NCBI RefSeq assembly: GCF_947495725.1
Contig: NZ_CANLZZ010000001.1
Coordinates: forward strand, 372,001-436,000
Source: an uncultured Lutibacter sp.
GTDB taxonomy: Bacteria > Bacteroidota > Bacteroidia > Flavobacteriales > Flavobacteriaceae
DNA length: 64,000 nt
Direction of reading: 5' to 3'
Both the position numbers and the translations under genes were made by a program. Shown one piece after another: positions 17,205-25,977 of the stretch (within the stretch, counting starts at the first letter, position 1; the number at the start of each line of letters is the position of its first letter). Below the pieces are notes generated by a model. It was given only the letters and a program-made list of their open reading frames with translations. It made no database searches and was not told where the DNA came from.

Positions 17205-17822
17205 ATGTTTCTTGAAAATACTGTAAATCATACTGAACAATTTGGCTGGATAGAAGTTATTTGTGGCTCAATGTTTTCTGGTAAAACGGAAGAATTGATT
17301 CGCAGGTTAAAACGAGCGCAATTTGCAAAACAAAAAGTTGAAATTTTTAAACCTGCAATTGATACTAGATACGATGAAGAAATGGTAGTTTCACATGATG
17401 CCAATGAAATTAGATCCACTCCAGTTCCTTCTTCAGGTAATATTAGAATTTTAGCAACCGATGTTCAGGTGGTTGGAATTGATGAAGCTCAGTTTTTTGA
17501 TGATGAAATTGTTGCCGTTTGCAACGATTTGGCAAACAGAGGAATTAGAGTTATTGTTGCTGGATTAGATATGGATTTTAAAGGAAATCCTTTTGGGCCA
17601 ATGCCTGCTTTAATGGCTACTGCCGAATATATTACAAAAGTTCATGCGGTTTGTACACGCACGGGAAATTTAGCACATTATAGTTATAGAAAAACAGCAA
17701 GTGAAGATCTTGTTTTATTAGGCGAAACTCAAGAATATGAACCTCTAAGCAGAGCAGCATACTACAAAGCAATTCAAGAAGAAAAAAAATTAAAAGCAGC
17801 ATCCAAAAAGAATGAAAAATAA
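17205..17822 (+). CDS. tdk: Thymidine kinase, TK1-like
   Basis: It phosphorylates thymidine with ATP in the salvage of pyrimidine deoxynucleosides. The P-loop GSMFSGKT is at residues 21-28, followed by the DEAQFF Walker B-like motif near residue 96 and the substrate lasso region. The usual zinc cysteines are mostly missing: VCTRTGNLA replaces the CxxC type, and [13 protein letters not shown] replaces the second pair. I recall this in other Bacteroidota. Its 3' end overlaps alr by 11 bases in another frame, so the two are co-transcribed. Confidence 0.95.
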   Translation: MFLENTVNHTEQFGWIEVICGSMFSGKTEELIRRLKRAQFAKQKVEIFKPAIDTRYDEEMVVSHDANEIRSTPVPSSGNIRILATDVQVVGIDEAQFFDDEIVAVCNDLANRGIRVIVAGLDMDFKGNPFGPMPALMATAEYITKVHAVCTRTGNLAHYSYRKTASEDLVLLGETQEYEPLSRAAYYKAIQEEKKLKAASKKNEK

Positions 17823-18921
17823 CCATGTTACTGTTCTTGAAATAGATTTAAATGCAGTAGACTTTAATTTTAACTATTTTAAATCTAAATTACATTCTGA
17901 AACAAAAATTTTAGTAGTTGTAAAAGCTTTTGGTTATGGTTCTAGCGCCATTGAAATTGCTAAACATTTAGAAAATAGGGTACATTATTTTGCCGTTGCT
18001 TACGTAGATGAAGGAATTGCTTTAAGAAAAGCAGGAATACAAATCCCAATATTAGTATTACATCCTCAAAAAGCAAATATTGAAACAATTATAAACTATA
18101 ATTTAGAGCCTAATATTTATTCTATTAGTCTTTTAAATTCTTTCGTAATAAAAGCATCACATTTAAATCTAGTAAATTACCCAATTCATATTAAATTTAA
18201 TACTGGTTTAAATAGACTTGGATTTACAAAAATAAACATAAACGAATTAGCTGAAATTATAAATAAGCAAACTGCTTTAAAAGTTACTTCTATTTTTTCT
18301 CATATTGCAGCGAGTGAAGATTTAAATGAACGTGATTTTACATTGCAGCAAATAAATGATTTTAAAAATATTTCAACTGAATTTATAAAACTATTACCTA
18401 ATATTCCTTTTAAACACATGTTAAATACTTCTGGTATTTTTAATTATACTGAAGAAGCTCAGTTTGAAATGGTTAGATTGGGTATTGGGCTATACGGCTT
18501 TGGAAACGAACAATCCAAAACAGCTCAATTAAAAAATACACTTACCTTAAAATCAGTTATATCGCAAATTCATATTATTAATAAAGGTGAAACCGTTGGC
18601 TACAATAGAGCCTTTAAAGCAGAATCTACAATAAAAACCGCTACAATACCAATTGGACATGCCGATGGAATATCCAGACAATTAAGTAATGGAAAAGGAT
18701 ATGTTTATATAAACAATACAAAAGCACCAATTATTGGCAATGTTTGTATGGATATGTTAATGGTAAACGTATCGAACATAAATTGTATCGAAGGTGATGA
18801 GGTAGTTGTATACAAAGATCAATTTCATATTGAAGAACTAGCTAAATCATCCAATACTATTTCTTACGAATTATTAACAGCATTATCACAACGCATAAGA
18901 AGGGTGTTAAAAAAAAGTTAA
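17812..18921 (+). CDS. alr: Alanine racemase
   Basis: A PLP enzyme that interconverts L- and D-alanine for peptidoglycan synthesis. The 369-residue protein has the PLP lysine in [11 protein letters not shown] (Lys38), and the C-terminal barrel with [14 protein letters not shown], which carries the catalytic tyrosine, and [12 protein letters not shown]. It is a stand-alone enzyme; in several Bacteroidota the racemase is fused to a MurF-like domain, and no such fusion is present here. Its start overlaps the end of tdk by 11 bases. mscL follows after 51 bases. Confidence 0.95.
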   Translation: MKNNHVTVLEIDLNAVDFNFNYFKSKLHSETKILVVVKAFGYGSSAIEIAKHLENRVHYFAVAYVDEGIALRKAGIQIPILVLHPQKANIETIINYNLEPNIYSISLLNSFVIKASHLNLVNYPIHIKFNTGLNRLGFTKININELAEIINKQTALKVTSIFSHIAASEDLNERDFTLQQINDFKNISTEFIKLLPNIPFKHMLNTSGIFNYTEEAQFEMVRLGIGLYGFGNEQSKTAQLKNTLTLKSVISQIHIINKGETVGYNRAFKAESTIKTATIPIGHADGISRQLSNGKGYVYINNTKAPIIGNVCMDMLMVNVSNINCIEGDEVVVYKDQFHIEELAKSSNTISYELLTALSQRIRRVLKKS

Positions 18922-18972
18922 TTATTTTCATAATTTTTAATATATTAGCTTAATAATTTAAAAAAGAAAAAA

Positions 18973-19386
18973 ATGGGAATGCTTAAAGAATTTAAAGATT
19001 TTGCAATGAAGGGTAACCTTGTAGACATTGCAGTTGGTTTTGTAATGGGTGCAGCTTTTAAAGCCGTTGTTACTTCATTTACTGGAGGAATTGTTTCTCC
19101 TTTAATTGGATTAATATTTAATGCAGACTTTAAAGACCTTAAATATATTGTAAAAGAAGGCGTGGCAGATGAAGCAGGGAAAATAACAGGTGAAGTTGCT
19201 GTTTTATATGGTGATTTTTTAACGAATGTTATTGATTTTATTATTGTTGCTTTTGTAATGTTCCTAGTTGTAAAAGGAATTAATAGAATGAATAAAAAGA
19301 AAGAAGAAGAAGTTCCAGCAGAACCAGCAGGACCAACTCAAGAAGAATTATTATCTGAAATTAGAGATTTATTATCTAAGAAATAA
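18973..19386 (+). CDS. mscL: Large-conductance mechanosensitive channel
   Basis: MscL forms a pentameric tension-gated pore, the last safety valve in osmotic downshock. The 137-residue protein starts MGMLKEFKDFAMKGNLVDIAVGFVMGAAFKAVV, the family signature with the pore-lining helix, followed by a periplasmic loop, a second helix (about 77-100, VIDFIIVAFVMFLVV) and a charged C-terminal coil (KKEEEVPAEPAGPTQEELL). The length is normal. A perfect palindromic terminator at 19407-19440 follows. Confidence 0.97.
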   Translation: MGMLKEFKDFAMKGNLVDIAVGFVMGAAFKAVVTSFTGGIVSPLIGLIFNADFKDLKYIVKEGVADEAGKITGEVAVLYGDFLTNVIDFIIVAFVMFLVVKGINRMNKKKEEEVPAEPAGPTQEELLSEIRDLLSKK

Positions 19387-19406
19387 ACCAAACTTTCTTT
19401 GATTAA

Positions 19407-19440
19407 AAAAGAGGTTTACAACATGTTGTAAACCTCTTTT
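19407..19440. terminator. Bidirectional intrinsic terminator between mscL and the MOSC gene
   Basis: Perfect 16-bp stem (AAAAGAGGTTTACAAC at 19407-19422, complement at 19425-19440) with T-rich runs on both sides, between two convergent genes. Confidence 0.88.
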
Positions 19441-19459
19441 ATTTTTTATAAATCAATTA

Positions 19460-20005
19460 TTATTTCTTTTTTGTCTCGTAAACTTCTGCAATACTTGGAG
19501 TATTAAATGCTTCTTTTACTAAAACCAATTCATCACCAGTTTTTACATTTCCCGTACTAATTACTTTAAAGTAAATACCACTTTTGGAGCTATTCCAAAA
19601 TTGTTTCAAAACTGTTTGTGTTCCAAATACTAAACCTAATTTCATACAAGGCTCTCTTGGCTTGGTAACCTCAATAACTACTTCACCTAAGCTATATTGG
19701 TTACCTACCTTAATTTCAGTTTCATCCAAATTAGTAATGGTTAAGTTTTCGCCAAATATACCATAGCGCCAATCTATATCAGGATACAACTTTTTCCAAT
19801 AATTATAATGGTTTTCAGAATATGCATAAACTGCTTTTTCAATTCCGCCATGATATCTCCTATCAATAACAGCATCATTCTCTACATCTTCTTTCCCTAA
19901 AAATATTTCAGTTTTAATAGGATACTTAAAAATACCTGTTTCAATAATTTTACCATTATAATTAACGGCTTTTTTCTCACCTAAATTAACAGAAACTACC
20001 TTCAT
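19460..20005 (-). CDS. MOSC domain protein (YiiM-like)
   Basis: MOSC domains bind molybdenum cofactor-related sulfur groups; YiiM-type proteins reduce N-hydroxylated compounds. The 181-residue protein is almost entirely the MOSC domain, with YHGGIEKAVYAYSENHYNYW near residue 50 and the conserved cysteine in VTKPREPCMKLG near residue 120, preceded by GIFGENLTI. It lacks the N-terminal beta-barrel of mARC proteins. Its ATG overlaps the GH3 stop by one base (TAATG), so it is translationally coupled to that gene. Substrate unknown. Confidence 0.9.
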   Translation of the reverse strand: MKVVSVNLGEKKAVNYNGKIIETGIFKYPIKTEIFLGKEDVENDAVIDRRYHGGIEKAVYAYSENHYNYWKKLYPDIDWRYGIFGENLTITNLDETEIKVGNQYSLGEVVIEVTKPREPCMKLGLVFGTQTVLKQFWNSSKSGIYFKVISTGNVKTGDELVLVKEAFNTPSIAEVYETKKK

Positions 20006-21498
20006 TATTCACTATATTTTGTTAATTCATCTGCAATTTTTCGATCGTTTGACAATCTAGGAACTTTGTTTTGACCACCTAATTTACCAACTGATTTCAT
20101 ATATTTATTAAAACCACCTTTTTCAATAACTGTAATTTTAAGAGGACGCAATATTTTACCTTCAATTAAATCTAAATAATAACTATTTTGTTGTTGTAAG
20201 GAAGTGTCAATCTTTTTTGCAAACTCTTCAATATTTGAAGGTTTTTGATCGAATTCAATAAACCACTCATGATAAGGTAAGCCTTCATTTGGAGTAATTT
20301 GAGGAGCAACAGTAAACTCGCTAACACTTATACCCGTATTTTTTGTATGCTCATTTATAGAATCTTCAACTTCTTTTCCTATAACATGTTCGCCAAAAGC
20401 CGAAATAAAGTGTTTTATTCTTCCCGTAACAACAATTCTTGGAGGTTTTACTGATAAAAATTCTATGGTGTCTCCAATATTATAACCCCAAAGACCGGCA
20501 TTGGTATTTAAAATAATTACATAATTTACTCCAACTTCTACATCTTCCAAAGAAATACGAGTTGGGTTTTCATTAAAAAATTCTTCAGATGGAATAAATT
20601 CATAAAAAATACCTCCATTAACCAAAAGCATCATACCTTTTTCGGTTTGAGAATCTTGGTAGGCTATAAAACCTTCTGAAGCTGGATACATTTCAATAGC
20701 ATCTACCTTTCGCCCAATTAGCTCTTCAAATTTATTTCTATAAGGTTCAAAATTTACTCCTCCATATGCAAACAGATTAAAGTTTGGAAATACATCTCCA
20801 ACCTTTTTACCAGTTCTTTCTACAATTCGTTCAAAATACATTTGTACCCAAGGAGGAATCCCTCCAATAAGTGTCATATCTTCATTAATAGTTTCATCAA
20901 TAACTGCTTCAATTTTCTTTTCCCAATCTTCAATACAGTTGGTTTCCCAACTTGGCAATCTGTTTTTTGTTAAGTATTGTGGCACGTAATGAGCCGTTAT
21001 TCCCGAAAGTCGCCCAATTTTAATTCCATTTTTTTCTTGCAGTTCCGGACTTCCTTGTAAAAAAATCATTTTACCATTTAGAAAATCTGTTTTATTAGTT
21101 TCATTAATATACATTAAAAGTGCATTTCTCGCAGCTTTTATATGCATTGGCATTGATTCTTTTGTTAATGGAATATATTTTGTTCCTGAAGTTGTACCCG
21201 AGGTTTTCGCAAAATAAAGTGGCTTACCTTTCCATAATACATTTGCTTCACCATTTACAACTCTATTTACGTATGGCTTTAAACCTTCATAATCGTTGAT
21301 AGGCACTTGTTTTTTAAAATCATTATATGATTTTATTTTACCAAAATTGTGATCTTTACCAAATGCTGTATTTTTAGCCTGAGCAATTAATTTTTTGAAT
21401 ACTTTTTGTTGGGTAATAACAGCTTTATCACTTTGTTTTAAAAATCTTGTTGCAATTCTTTTGGCAAATGGTTTCGCTATAATTGATTTTATACTCAT
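20005..21498 (-). CDS. GH3 auxin-responsive promoter family protein (adenylate-forming)
   Basis: In plants GH3 enzymes activate acids as adenylates and join them to amino acids. Bacterial members are uncharacterised. The 497-residue protein has the ATP-binding loop YFAKTSGTTSGTKYIPLT near residue 100, FNLFAYGGVNFEPY and MYPASEGFIAYQDS in the middle, and LWGYNIGDTIEF with the tyrosine/arginine adenylation motif VTGRIKHFISAFGEHV near 370. The family is common in Bacteroidota. It is downstream of an M23 peptidase gene with a 2-base gap and overlaps the MOSC gene. Confidence 0.9.
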   Translation of the reverse strand: MSIKSIIAKPFAKRIATRFLKQSDKAVITQQKVFKKLIAQAKNTAFGKDHNFGKIKSYNDFKKQVPINDYEGLKPYVNRVVNGEANVLWKGKPLYFAKTSGTTSGTKYIPLTKESMPMHIKAARNALLMYINETNKTDFLNGKMIFLQGSPELQEKNGIKIGRLSGITAHYVPQYLTKNRLPSWETNCIEDWEKKIEAVIDETINEDMTLIGGIPPWVQMYFERIVERTGKKVGDVFPNFNLFAYGGVNFEPYRNKFEELIGRKVDAIEMYPASEGFIAYQDSQTEKGMMLLVNGGIFYEFIPSEEFFNENPTRISLEDVEVGVNYVIILNTNAGLWGYNIGDTIEFLSVKPPRIVVTGRIKHFISAFGEHVIGKEVEDSINEHTKNTGISVSEFTVAPQITPNEGLPYHEWFIEFDQKPSNIEEFAKKIDTSLQQQNSYYLDLIEGKILRPLKITVIEKGGFNKYMKSVGKLGGQNKVPRLSNDRKIADELTKYSE

Positions 21499-21500
21499 CC

Positions 21501-22370
21501 TTATTCAAAATCTATATAATTAATTGGGTTTACTGGATAACCTTCATTCCAAAGTTCAAAATGTAAATGAGGTCCAGTACTATACTCTCCCGAATTTCCG
21601 GCAGAAGCAATAACTTCGCCAGATTTTACTAAGTCTCCTTGTTCTTTATGCAGTGATGTATTATGCTTGTAAATTGAAGTAAATCCTCCAGAATGTTTAA
21701 CTATAATAACATGTCCAGTTTCTGGCGTCCAAGCCGCAAAAAGCACAGTTCCATCAGCAACGGACTTAACAGGTGTTCCTAATTCTACTGCTATATCAAC
21801 CGCAAAATGTTTGTTTTTTTCATTATAACCATCGGTTAATGTTCCTGCAACTGGGGCAAAAAATACAATATCGGATCCTTTTGTTGCTTTGTTAAAAATA
21901 CTATATCGGTCTTCACTTTCAACATCTAATCTAAATTCCAATTCTGCTTGAGAAGGCACTAAATTTAATGTATCTTTATCGTATTGAATTGTTTGTAATA
22001 CAGAATCTTTATCGAATTGAACTTCAGATATTTCTCCTGTTAATAAATCTCTTACTTTTTGTAAATACAGATTATTTACCTCAATAACTTGTTCAAGAGA
22101 ATCTGCTTTATAAATTAATTGTGTAGCTTCTTTTTTTAATTTTGTTGAAGAATACCCAGGAATATATTCTCTTAATTGCGTAAAAGCAATTAAAAAAATA
22201 GTTCCAACAATTAGAAGAATTGAAAACAACCCGCCCAAAATAAACACATTTAATCTTGTTAATTTAAATGATATTTTTTCTTCAAAAGTATCTTCATTTA
22301 AAACTACAAGACGGTATTTATTTATAAGCTTTTGTCTAAATTTTTGTTTTATTCCAGGTTTTTTTGTCAT
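21501..22370 (-). CDS. M23 family metallopeptidase, membrane-anchored
   Basis: The 289-residue protein has one N-terminal membrane helix (about residues 43-65), a short coiled-coil linker, and a C-terminal M23 (LytM) domain (about 175-285). Zinc ligands are visible: HFAVDIAVELGTP holds the first His and Asp, and GPHLHFELW has the HxH pair. This suggests a catalytically competent endopeptidase for peptidoglycan, or an activator of such enzymes. It has 2 bases to the GH3 start, which suggests one operon. A TATATTTG promoter box lies at 22385-22392. Confidence 0.92.
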   Translation of the reverse strand: MTKKPGIKQKFRQKLINKYRLVVLNEDTFEEKISFKLTRLNVFILGGLFSILLIVGTIFLIAFTQLREYIPGYSSTKLKKEATQLIYKADSLEQVIEVNNLYLQKVRDLLTGEISEVQFDKDSVLQTIQYDKDTLNLVPSQAELEFRLDVESEDRYSIFNKATKGSDIVFFAPVAGTLTDGYNEKNKHFAVDIAVELGTPVKSVADGTVLFAAWTPETGHVIIVKHSGGFTSIYKHNTSLHKEQGDLVKSGEVIASAGNSGEYSTGPHLHFELWNEGYPVNPINYIDFE

Positions 22371-22384
22371 ATTAGTTCAATACA

Positions 22385-22392
22385 CAAATATA
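22385..22392 (-). promoter_or_regulatory. Candidate -7 box of the M23-GH3-MOSC operon
   Basis: Minus-strand TATATTTG fits TAnnTTTG, 14 bases upstream of the M23 ATG, and lies in the 88-base gap after nadD. No clear -33 TTG was found. Confidence 0.5.
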
Positions 22393-22458
22393 CAACGAAT
22401 TTTTATGAGATTATTTTTTTAACTATATACTTAAAGTGTTAAAACTTAGCTAAAATCT

Positions 22459-23037
22459 CTACTTATAAAAATTCATTTCGTCTACATATTTCCAAACATC
22501 GGCAGGAAGCATTGTACTTATATCTTTTTTATCTTTAATACCCTTTCTAATAAATGTAGATGATATTTGTACAATAGGCGCATTAACTCTATGAATTTTT
22601 GGATGCTTTAACAAATCACTTTCGGTTTCACCATTTGAAATTCGTGGATATACATATAATTCATAATTTTCGAGTATTGATTCATAATTTTTCCATTTAT
22701 GAAACCCTTTTAAATTATCCTCGCCCATAATTAAACAAAATTGATGATTTGGATATTTTTCTTCTAAATGAATTAAAGAATTAACAGTGTAATTTGGCTG
22801 TGGCAATTTAAATTCAATATCGGAAGTTTTTAATTTAGGATAATTTTCCACGGCTATATTTGCTATAGCTAATCTATGAATATTATCTAACAACGATTTT
22901 TTTTGTTTAAACGGGCTTAAAGGTGTAATAACGAACCAAACTTCGTCTAAATCGGAAAATTCGGCCATATAATTTGCAATAATCATATGCCCCACGTGTA
23001 TTGGATTAAAAGTGCCAAAAAATAATCCTATTTTCAT
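22459..23037 (-). CDS. nadD: Nicotinate-nucleotide adenylyltransferase
   Basis: It adenylates nicotinate mononucleotide in NAD synthesis. The 192-residue protein starts with MKIGLFFGTFNPIHVGHMII, the nucleotidyltransferase motif GxFNPxHxGH, and the conserved C-terminal ISSTFIRKG (ISSTxIR) near residue 160 supports the NadD assignment. It starts just after the gmk stop codon in a yicC-gmk-nadD run. Confidence is high. Confidence 0.95.
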   Translation of the reverse strand: MKIGLFFGTFNPIHVGHMIIANYMAEFSDLDEVWFVITPLSPFKQKKSLLDNIHRLAIANIAVENYPKLKTSDIEFKLPQPNYTVNSLIHLEEKYPNHQFCLIMGEDNLKGFHKWKNYESILENYELYVYPRISNGETESDLLKHPKIHRVNAPIVQISSTFIRKGIKDKKDISTMLPADVWKYVDEMNFYK

Positions 23038-23610
23038 TTATTTCGTAAATTTTTCAACTAAAGTATAGGCTGTTTTTTTTGCCACTTCCAAATCATCATT
23101 TACCAATATAACATCGAAATCTTTTGAAAATTGCATTTCTTTTTCGGCTTTTGCTACGCGTTCCTTTATTTTTTCTTCGCTATCGGTTTTTCTGCCTCTT
23201 AATCGGCGTTCCATCTCTTTAATGGAAGGTGGTTGTACAAAAACCGCTAAAGTTTGTTCGGGAAATTTTTGCTTTATATTTAATCCTCCAATAACATCTA
23301 TATCAAAAATTACATGCTTTCCTTCACTCCAAATACGCTCAACTTCACTTTTTAAGGTTCCGTAATAATTATTAGTATAAACTTCTTCAAATTCAATAAA
23401 ATCATCATTTTTTATATGTTTTCTAAATTGAACATCAGAAATAAAATAATAATCTTTACCATTTATTTCAGCACCTCTTGGCTTTCGAGAAGTTGCTGAT
23501 ATTGAAAAATCTAAATTTAATTTTTCTTGCTTTAATAAATGATGTACAATTGTTGTTTTACCAGATCCTGAAGGTGCTGAAAAAACTATAAGTTTTCCTT
23601 CTTTATTCAC
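23038..23610 (-). CDS. gmk: Guanylate kinase
   Basis: It converts GMP to GDP using ATP. The P-loop is SAPSGSGKTT at about residues 11-20, and the GMP-binding part holds SATSRKPRGAEINGKDYYF and EVYTNNYYGTL. The C-terminal RLRGRKTDSEEKIKERV is the lid region. At 190 residues it has the usual length. It is between yicC (2-base gap) and nadD (adjacent), which is a common flavobacterial order. Confidence 0.96.
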   Translation of the reverse strand: MNKEGKLIVFSAPSGSGKTTIVHHLLKQEKLNLDFSISATSRKPRGAEINGKDYYFISDVQFRKHIKNDDFIEFEEVYTNNYYGTLKSEVERIWSEGKHVIFDIDVIGGLNIKQKFPEQTLAVFVQPPSIKEMERRLRGRKTDSEEKIKERVAKAEKEMQFSKDFDVILVNDDLEVAKKTAYTLVEKFTK

Positions 23611-23612
23611 AA

Positions 23613-24470
23613 TTATAATACGTTTAAATTTTGTTCTTTTATTTTCTCTAGCTCATCTTTCATTTGCACAACAAATTTTTGCATTTCGGCAAAATTCGAT
23701 TTTGAACCTATTGTATTAATTTCTCTTCCAATTTCTTGGGTAATAAAACCAAGTTTTTTACCATTTGAATCTGAGGAATTTAATGCTTTTAAAAAATATT
23801 CTAAATGATTTTTTAAACGAACTTTCTCCTCTGTGATATCCAACTTTTCGATGTAATAAATAAGTTCTTGTTCAAATCTATTTTCATCTATTTTGGTTTC
23901 TAATTCAGCAACAGCTTTTCTTAATTTCTCTTTTACTTGAATTACTCTTTGAGGGTCAATCTCAATAACTTTATCTAATAAATTTTTTATGTTTAAAATT
24001 CTAAGTTCAAAATCTTTCTTTAAAACTTTCCCTTCATCAAGTCTATATTCGTTAATTTTGGTAGTTGTTTCCTCAATTGTTTTTTCTATTTTAAGCCATT
24101 CTTGCTCGTCTAATTCTTCACGTTCCTGCTTTAAGGAATCGGGCAATTTAATAGCCATTTTTAGCAATTCAATTTCATCAGAATCCACAACATTTTTCAA
24201 TTGCTTCATGTATTCCCTTATAACACTTTCATTTATATTAGATGAAAGTTCTCCTCCATTGCTTTCAATATAAATAGAAAAATCTATTTTCCCTCTTTCT
24301 AAAGATGAAGCTAGTTTTTTACGTATTGCTAATTCCTTTTCTCTGTAATATTGCGGAATACGCACATTTAAATCCAAATTTTTGCTGTTCAACGATTTTA
24401 GTTCAATCGTAATTTTTTTTGTTGGCAATTGCAATACGGATTTACCGTATCCTGTCATTGATTGTATCAT
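23613..24470 (-). CDS. yicC: YicC family endoribonuclease-like protein
   Basis: YicC proteins affect RNA turnover; an endoribonuclease activity has been described for the E. coli protein. The 285-residue protein begins MIQSMTGYGKSVLQLPTKKI, the family's N-terminal signature, and has ELKSLNSKNLDLNVRIPQYY and, at the end, GSKSNFAEMQKFVVQMKDELEKIKEQNLNVL, which corresponds to the DUF1732 part. It is followed directly by gmk. A TAAATTTG box lies upstream at 24489-24496. Confidence 0.95.
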   Translation of the reverse strand: MIQSMTGYGKSVLQLPTKKITIELKSLNSKNLDLNVRIPQYYREKELAIRKKLASSLERGKIDFSIYIESNGGELSSNINESVIREYMKQLKNVVDSDEIELLKMAIKLPDSLKQEREELDEQEWLKIEKTIEETTTKINEYRLDEGKVLKKDFELRILNIKNLLDKVIEIDPQRVIQVKEKLRKAVAELETKIDENRFEQELIYYIEKLDITEEKVRLKNHLEYFLKALNSSDSNGKKLGFITQEIGREINTIGSKSNFAEMQKFVVQMKDELEKIKEQNLNVL

Positions 24471-24488
24471 CTAATGTAAAAATTTAGG

Positions 24489-24496
24489 CAAATTTA
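24489..24496 (-). promoter_or_regulatory. Candidate -7 box for yicC-gmk-nadD
   Basis: Minus-strand TAAATTTG fits the TAnnTTTG consensus, 18 bases upstream of the yicC ATG. Confidence 0.5.
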
Positions 24497-24682
24497 ATGC
24501 ATTTTATTAGAAACGGACTATTTTATCCGCTTGCAATCTGTATTTTAAACAAAAAGAGTTCAATACACTTATTAAAACCTATTGTTTTTTTTAAAATGTT
24601 ATGCACTTAAATACCTATTAATTATGTGAAGAATTATTAATAAAATTAATAGTAATAGAATTATATAAAAAGTAATGGGTAA

Positions 24683-24715
24683 AAATAAAGGCTTGCATAA
24701 TGCAAGCCTTTATTT
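24683..24715 (-). terminator. Intrinsic terminator right after the LysM gene
   Basis: Perfect 15-bp stem (AAATAAAGGCTTGCA at 24683-24697, complement at 24701-24715) with loop TAA, and T residues further on the minus strand. It is adjacent to the LysM gene stop codon. The rest of the 24471-24715 gap is AT-rich with no gene that I can support. Confidence 0.85.
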
Positions 24716-25201
24716 TTAATCTAAAGCAGGTATTCTAAGAACTTGCCCTGGATAAATTTTATCCGGATCTGTTAGCATTGGTTTATTTGCTTCAAAAATA
24801 ACTGGGTACTTCATAGCATCACCATAATATTTTTTTGCAATTTTACTTAAATAATCACCTTTAACAACGGTATGAAATTGTGCTTCTGGTTCTTCAACTT
24901 CAACAGTCATTCTATCATCTACAGTAGCAATACCTTCAGTATTGCCTACCACTAAAATTACTTTTTCTTTTGTTTCTTGTGAACTTGCTTGTCCCCAAAT
25001 TGTTGCATTGTCGCCATCAACTTCAATATTTAAGTCTATTACTTCAAAACCTAAAGTTTCAACTGCATTTGCTAATTTACCTGCCTTTAATTTTGCTAAT
25101 TCAGCAGCTTCCATTGCAGCTTCCGCTGCTTCTTCTTCTGTTGTTTTTCCAATACCAAAAACTTTTGCTCCGGCATTTTTAATAAATGAAAATAATCCCA
25201 T
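24716..25201 (-). CDS. lysM: BON-LysM domain protein (YgaU/Kbp-like)
   Basis: The 161-residue protein has an N-terminal helical Ala/Glu-rich part (MGLFSFIKNAGAKVFGIGK), a BON domain (about 45-105), and a C-terminal LysM domain (about 112-158) with FHTVVKGDYLSKIAKKYYGDAMKYPVIFEANK. This is the architecture of E. coli YgaU, now called Kbp, a potassium-binding protein. No signal peptide is visible, which fits the cytosolic location. A terminator follows directly. Confidence 0.9.
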   Translation of the reverse strand: MGLFSFIKNAGAKVFGIGKTTEEEAAEAAMEAAELAKLKAGKLANAVETLGFEVIDLNIEVDGDNATIWGQASSQETKEKVILVVGNTEGIATVDDRMTVEVEEPEAQFHTVVKGDYLSKIAKKYYGDAMKYPVIFEANKPMLTDPDKIYPGQVLRIPALD

Positions 25202-25302
25202 CTCTTTTTCTTTTTTTAAAATTAATTAATTGTTTTATAATTCAATTTGAAATATACAAAAATTAAACCAAACCAATAATAAACTATCTCATTTTAAAGT
25301 TT

Positions 25303-25310
25303 TATTTTTG
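25303..25310 (+). promoter_or_regulatory. Candidate -7 box of upp (TATTTTTG)
   Basis: TATTTTTG fits TAnnTTTG and lies 16 bases upstream of the upp ATG, giving a leader of about ten bases. Confidence 0.5.
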
Positions 25311-25326
25311 CCGCAAATACTTAATT

Positions 25327-25977
25327 ATGATTGTCAACATTTTAGATACAAAAAAATCAATTTTAAATAAATTTATTGCTGAGATAAGAGATAAAGCAAT
25401 TCAAAAAGACTCCATGCGTTTTAGACGAAACATTGAAAGAATTGGAGAAGTTATAGCCTATGAATTAAGTCAATCATTAAATTATGAGAAACTTGAAACA
25501 ATTACCCCACTTGGCACAAAACAAATAGATACACCTAAAAAAGATGTTGTTCTTTGTTCAATTTTACGTGCTGGTTTGCCACTTCACAATGGTTTATTAA
25601 ACTATTTCGACCAAGCTGAGAATGCATTTATTTCTGCTTATAGAAAACATATTAATGAACATGAATTTGAAATTAAAGTTGAATATTTTGCTTCTCCTAG
25701 TTTAGAAGGTAAAACGTTAATTTTGGCAGATCCAATGCTTGCAACGGGTCAATCATTAATTAGTGTTTTTGAAGCCTTAAAAAAACATGGCACTCCAAAA
25801 GAAATTCATGTTGCTTGTGTAATTGGTTCAAATGAAGGTATTGATTTAATTCAAAAACATTTGCCGAAAGAAAGTAAATTATGGATTGCTACTGTAGATG
25901 AAAAATTAAACGATAAAGGATATATTGTCCCTGGCTTAGGAGATGCTGGAGATTTAGCATACGGAGTTAAATTATAA
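25327..25977 (+). CDS. upp: Uracil phosphoribosyltransferase
   Basis: It makes UMP from uracil and PRPP for pyrimidine salvage. The 216-residue protein shows VVLCSILRAGLPLHNGL near residue 78, the PRPP loop LILADPMLATGQSL near 138, and the uracil-binding C-terminus PGLGDAGDLAYGVKL. Its last six bases overlap the 3' end of the convergent DUF6427 gene, so no terminator can lie between them. Confidence 0.96.
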   Translation: MIVNILDTKKSILNKFIAEIRDKAIQKDSMRFRRNIERIGEVIAYELSQSLNYEKLETITPLGTKQIDTPKKDVVLCSILRAGLPLHNGLLNYFDQAENAFISAYRKHINEHEFEIKVEYFASPSLEGKTLILADPMLATGQSLISVFEALKKHGTPKEIHVACVIGSNEGIDLIQKHLPKESKLWIATVDEKLNDKGYIVPGLGDAGDLAYGVKL

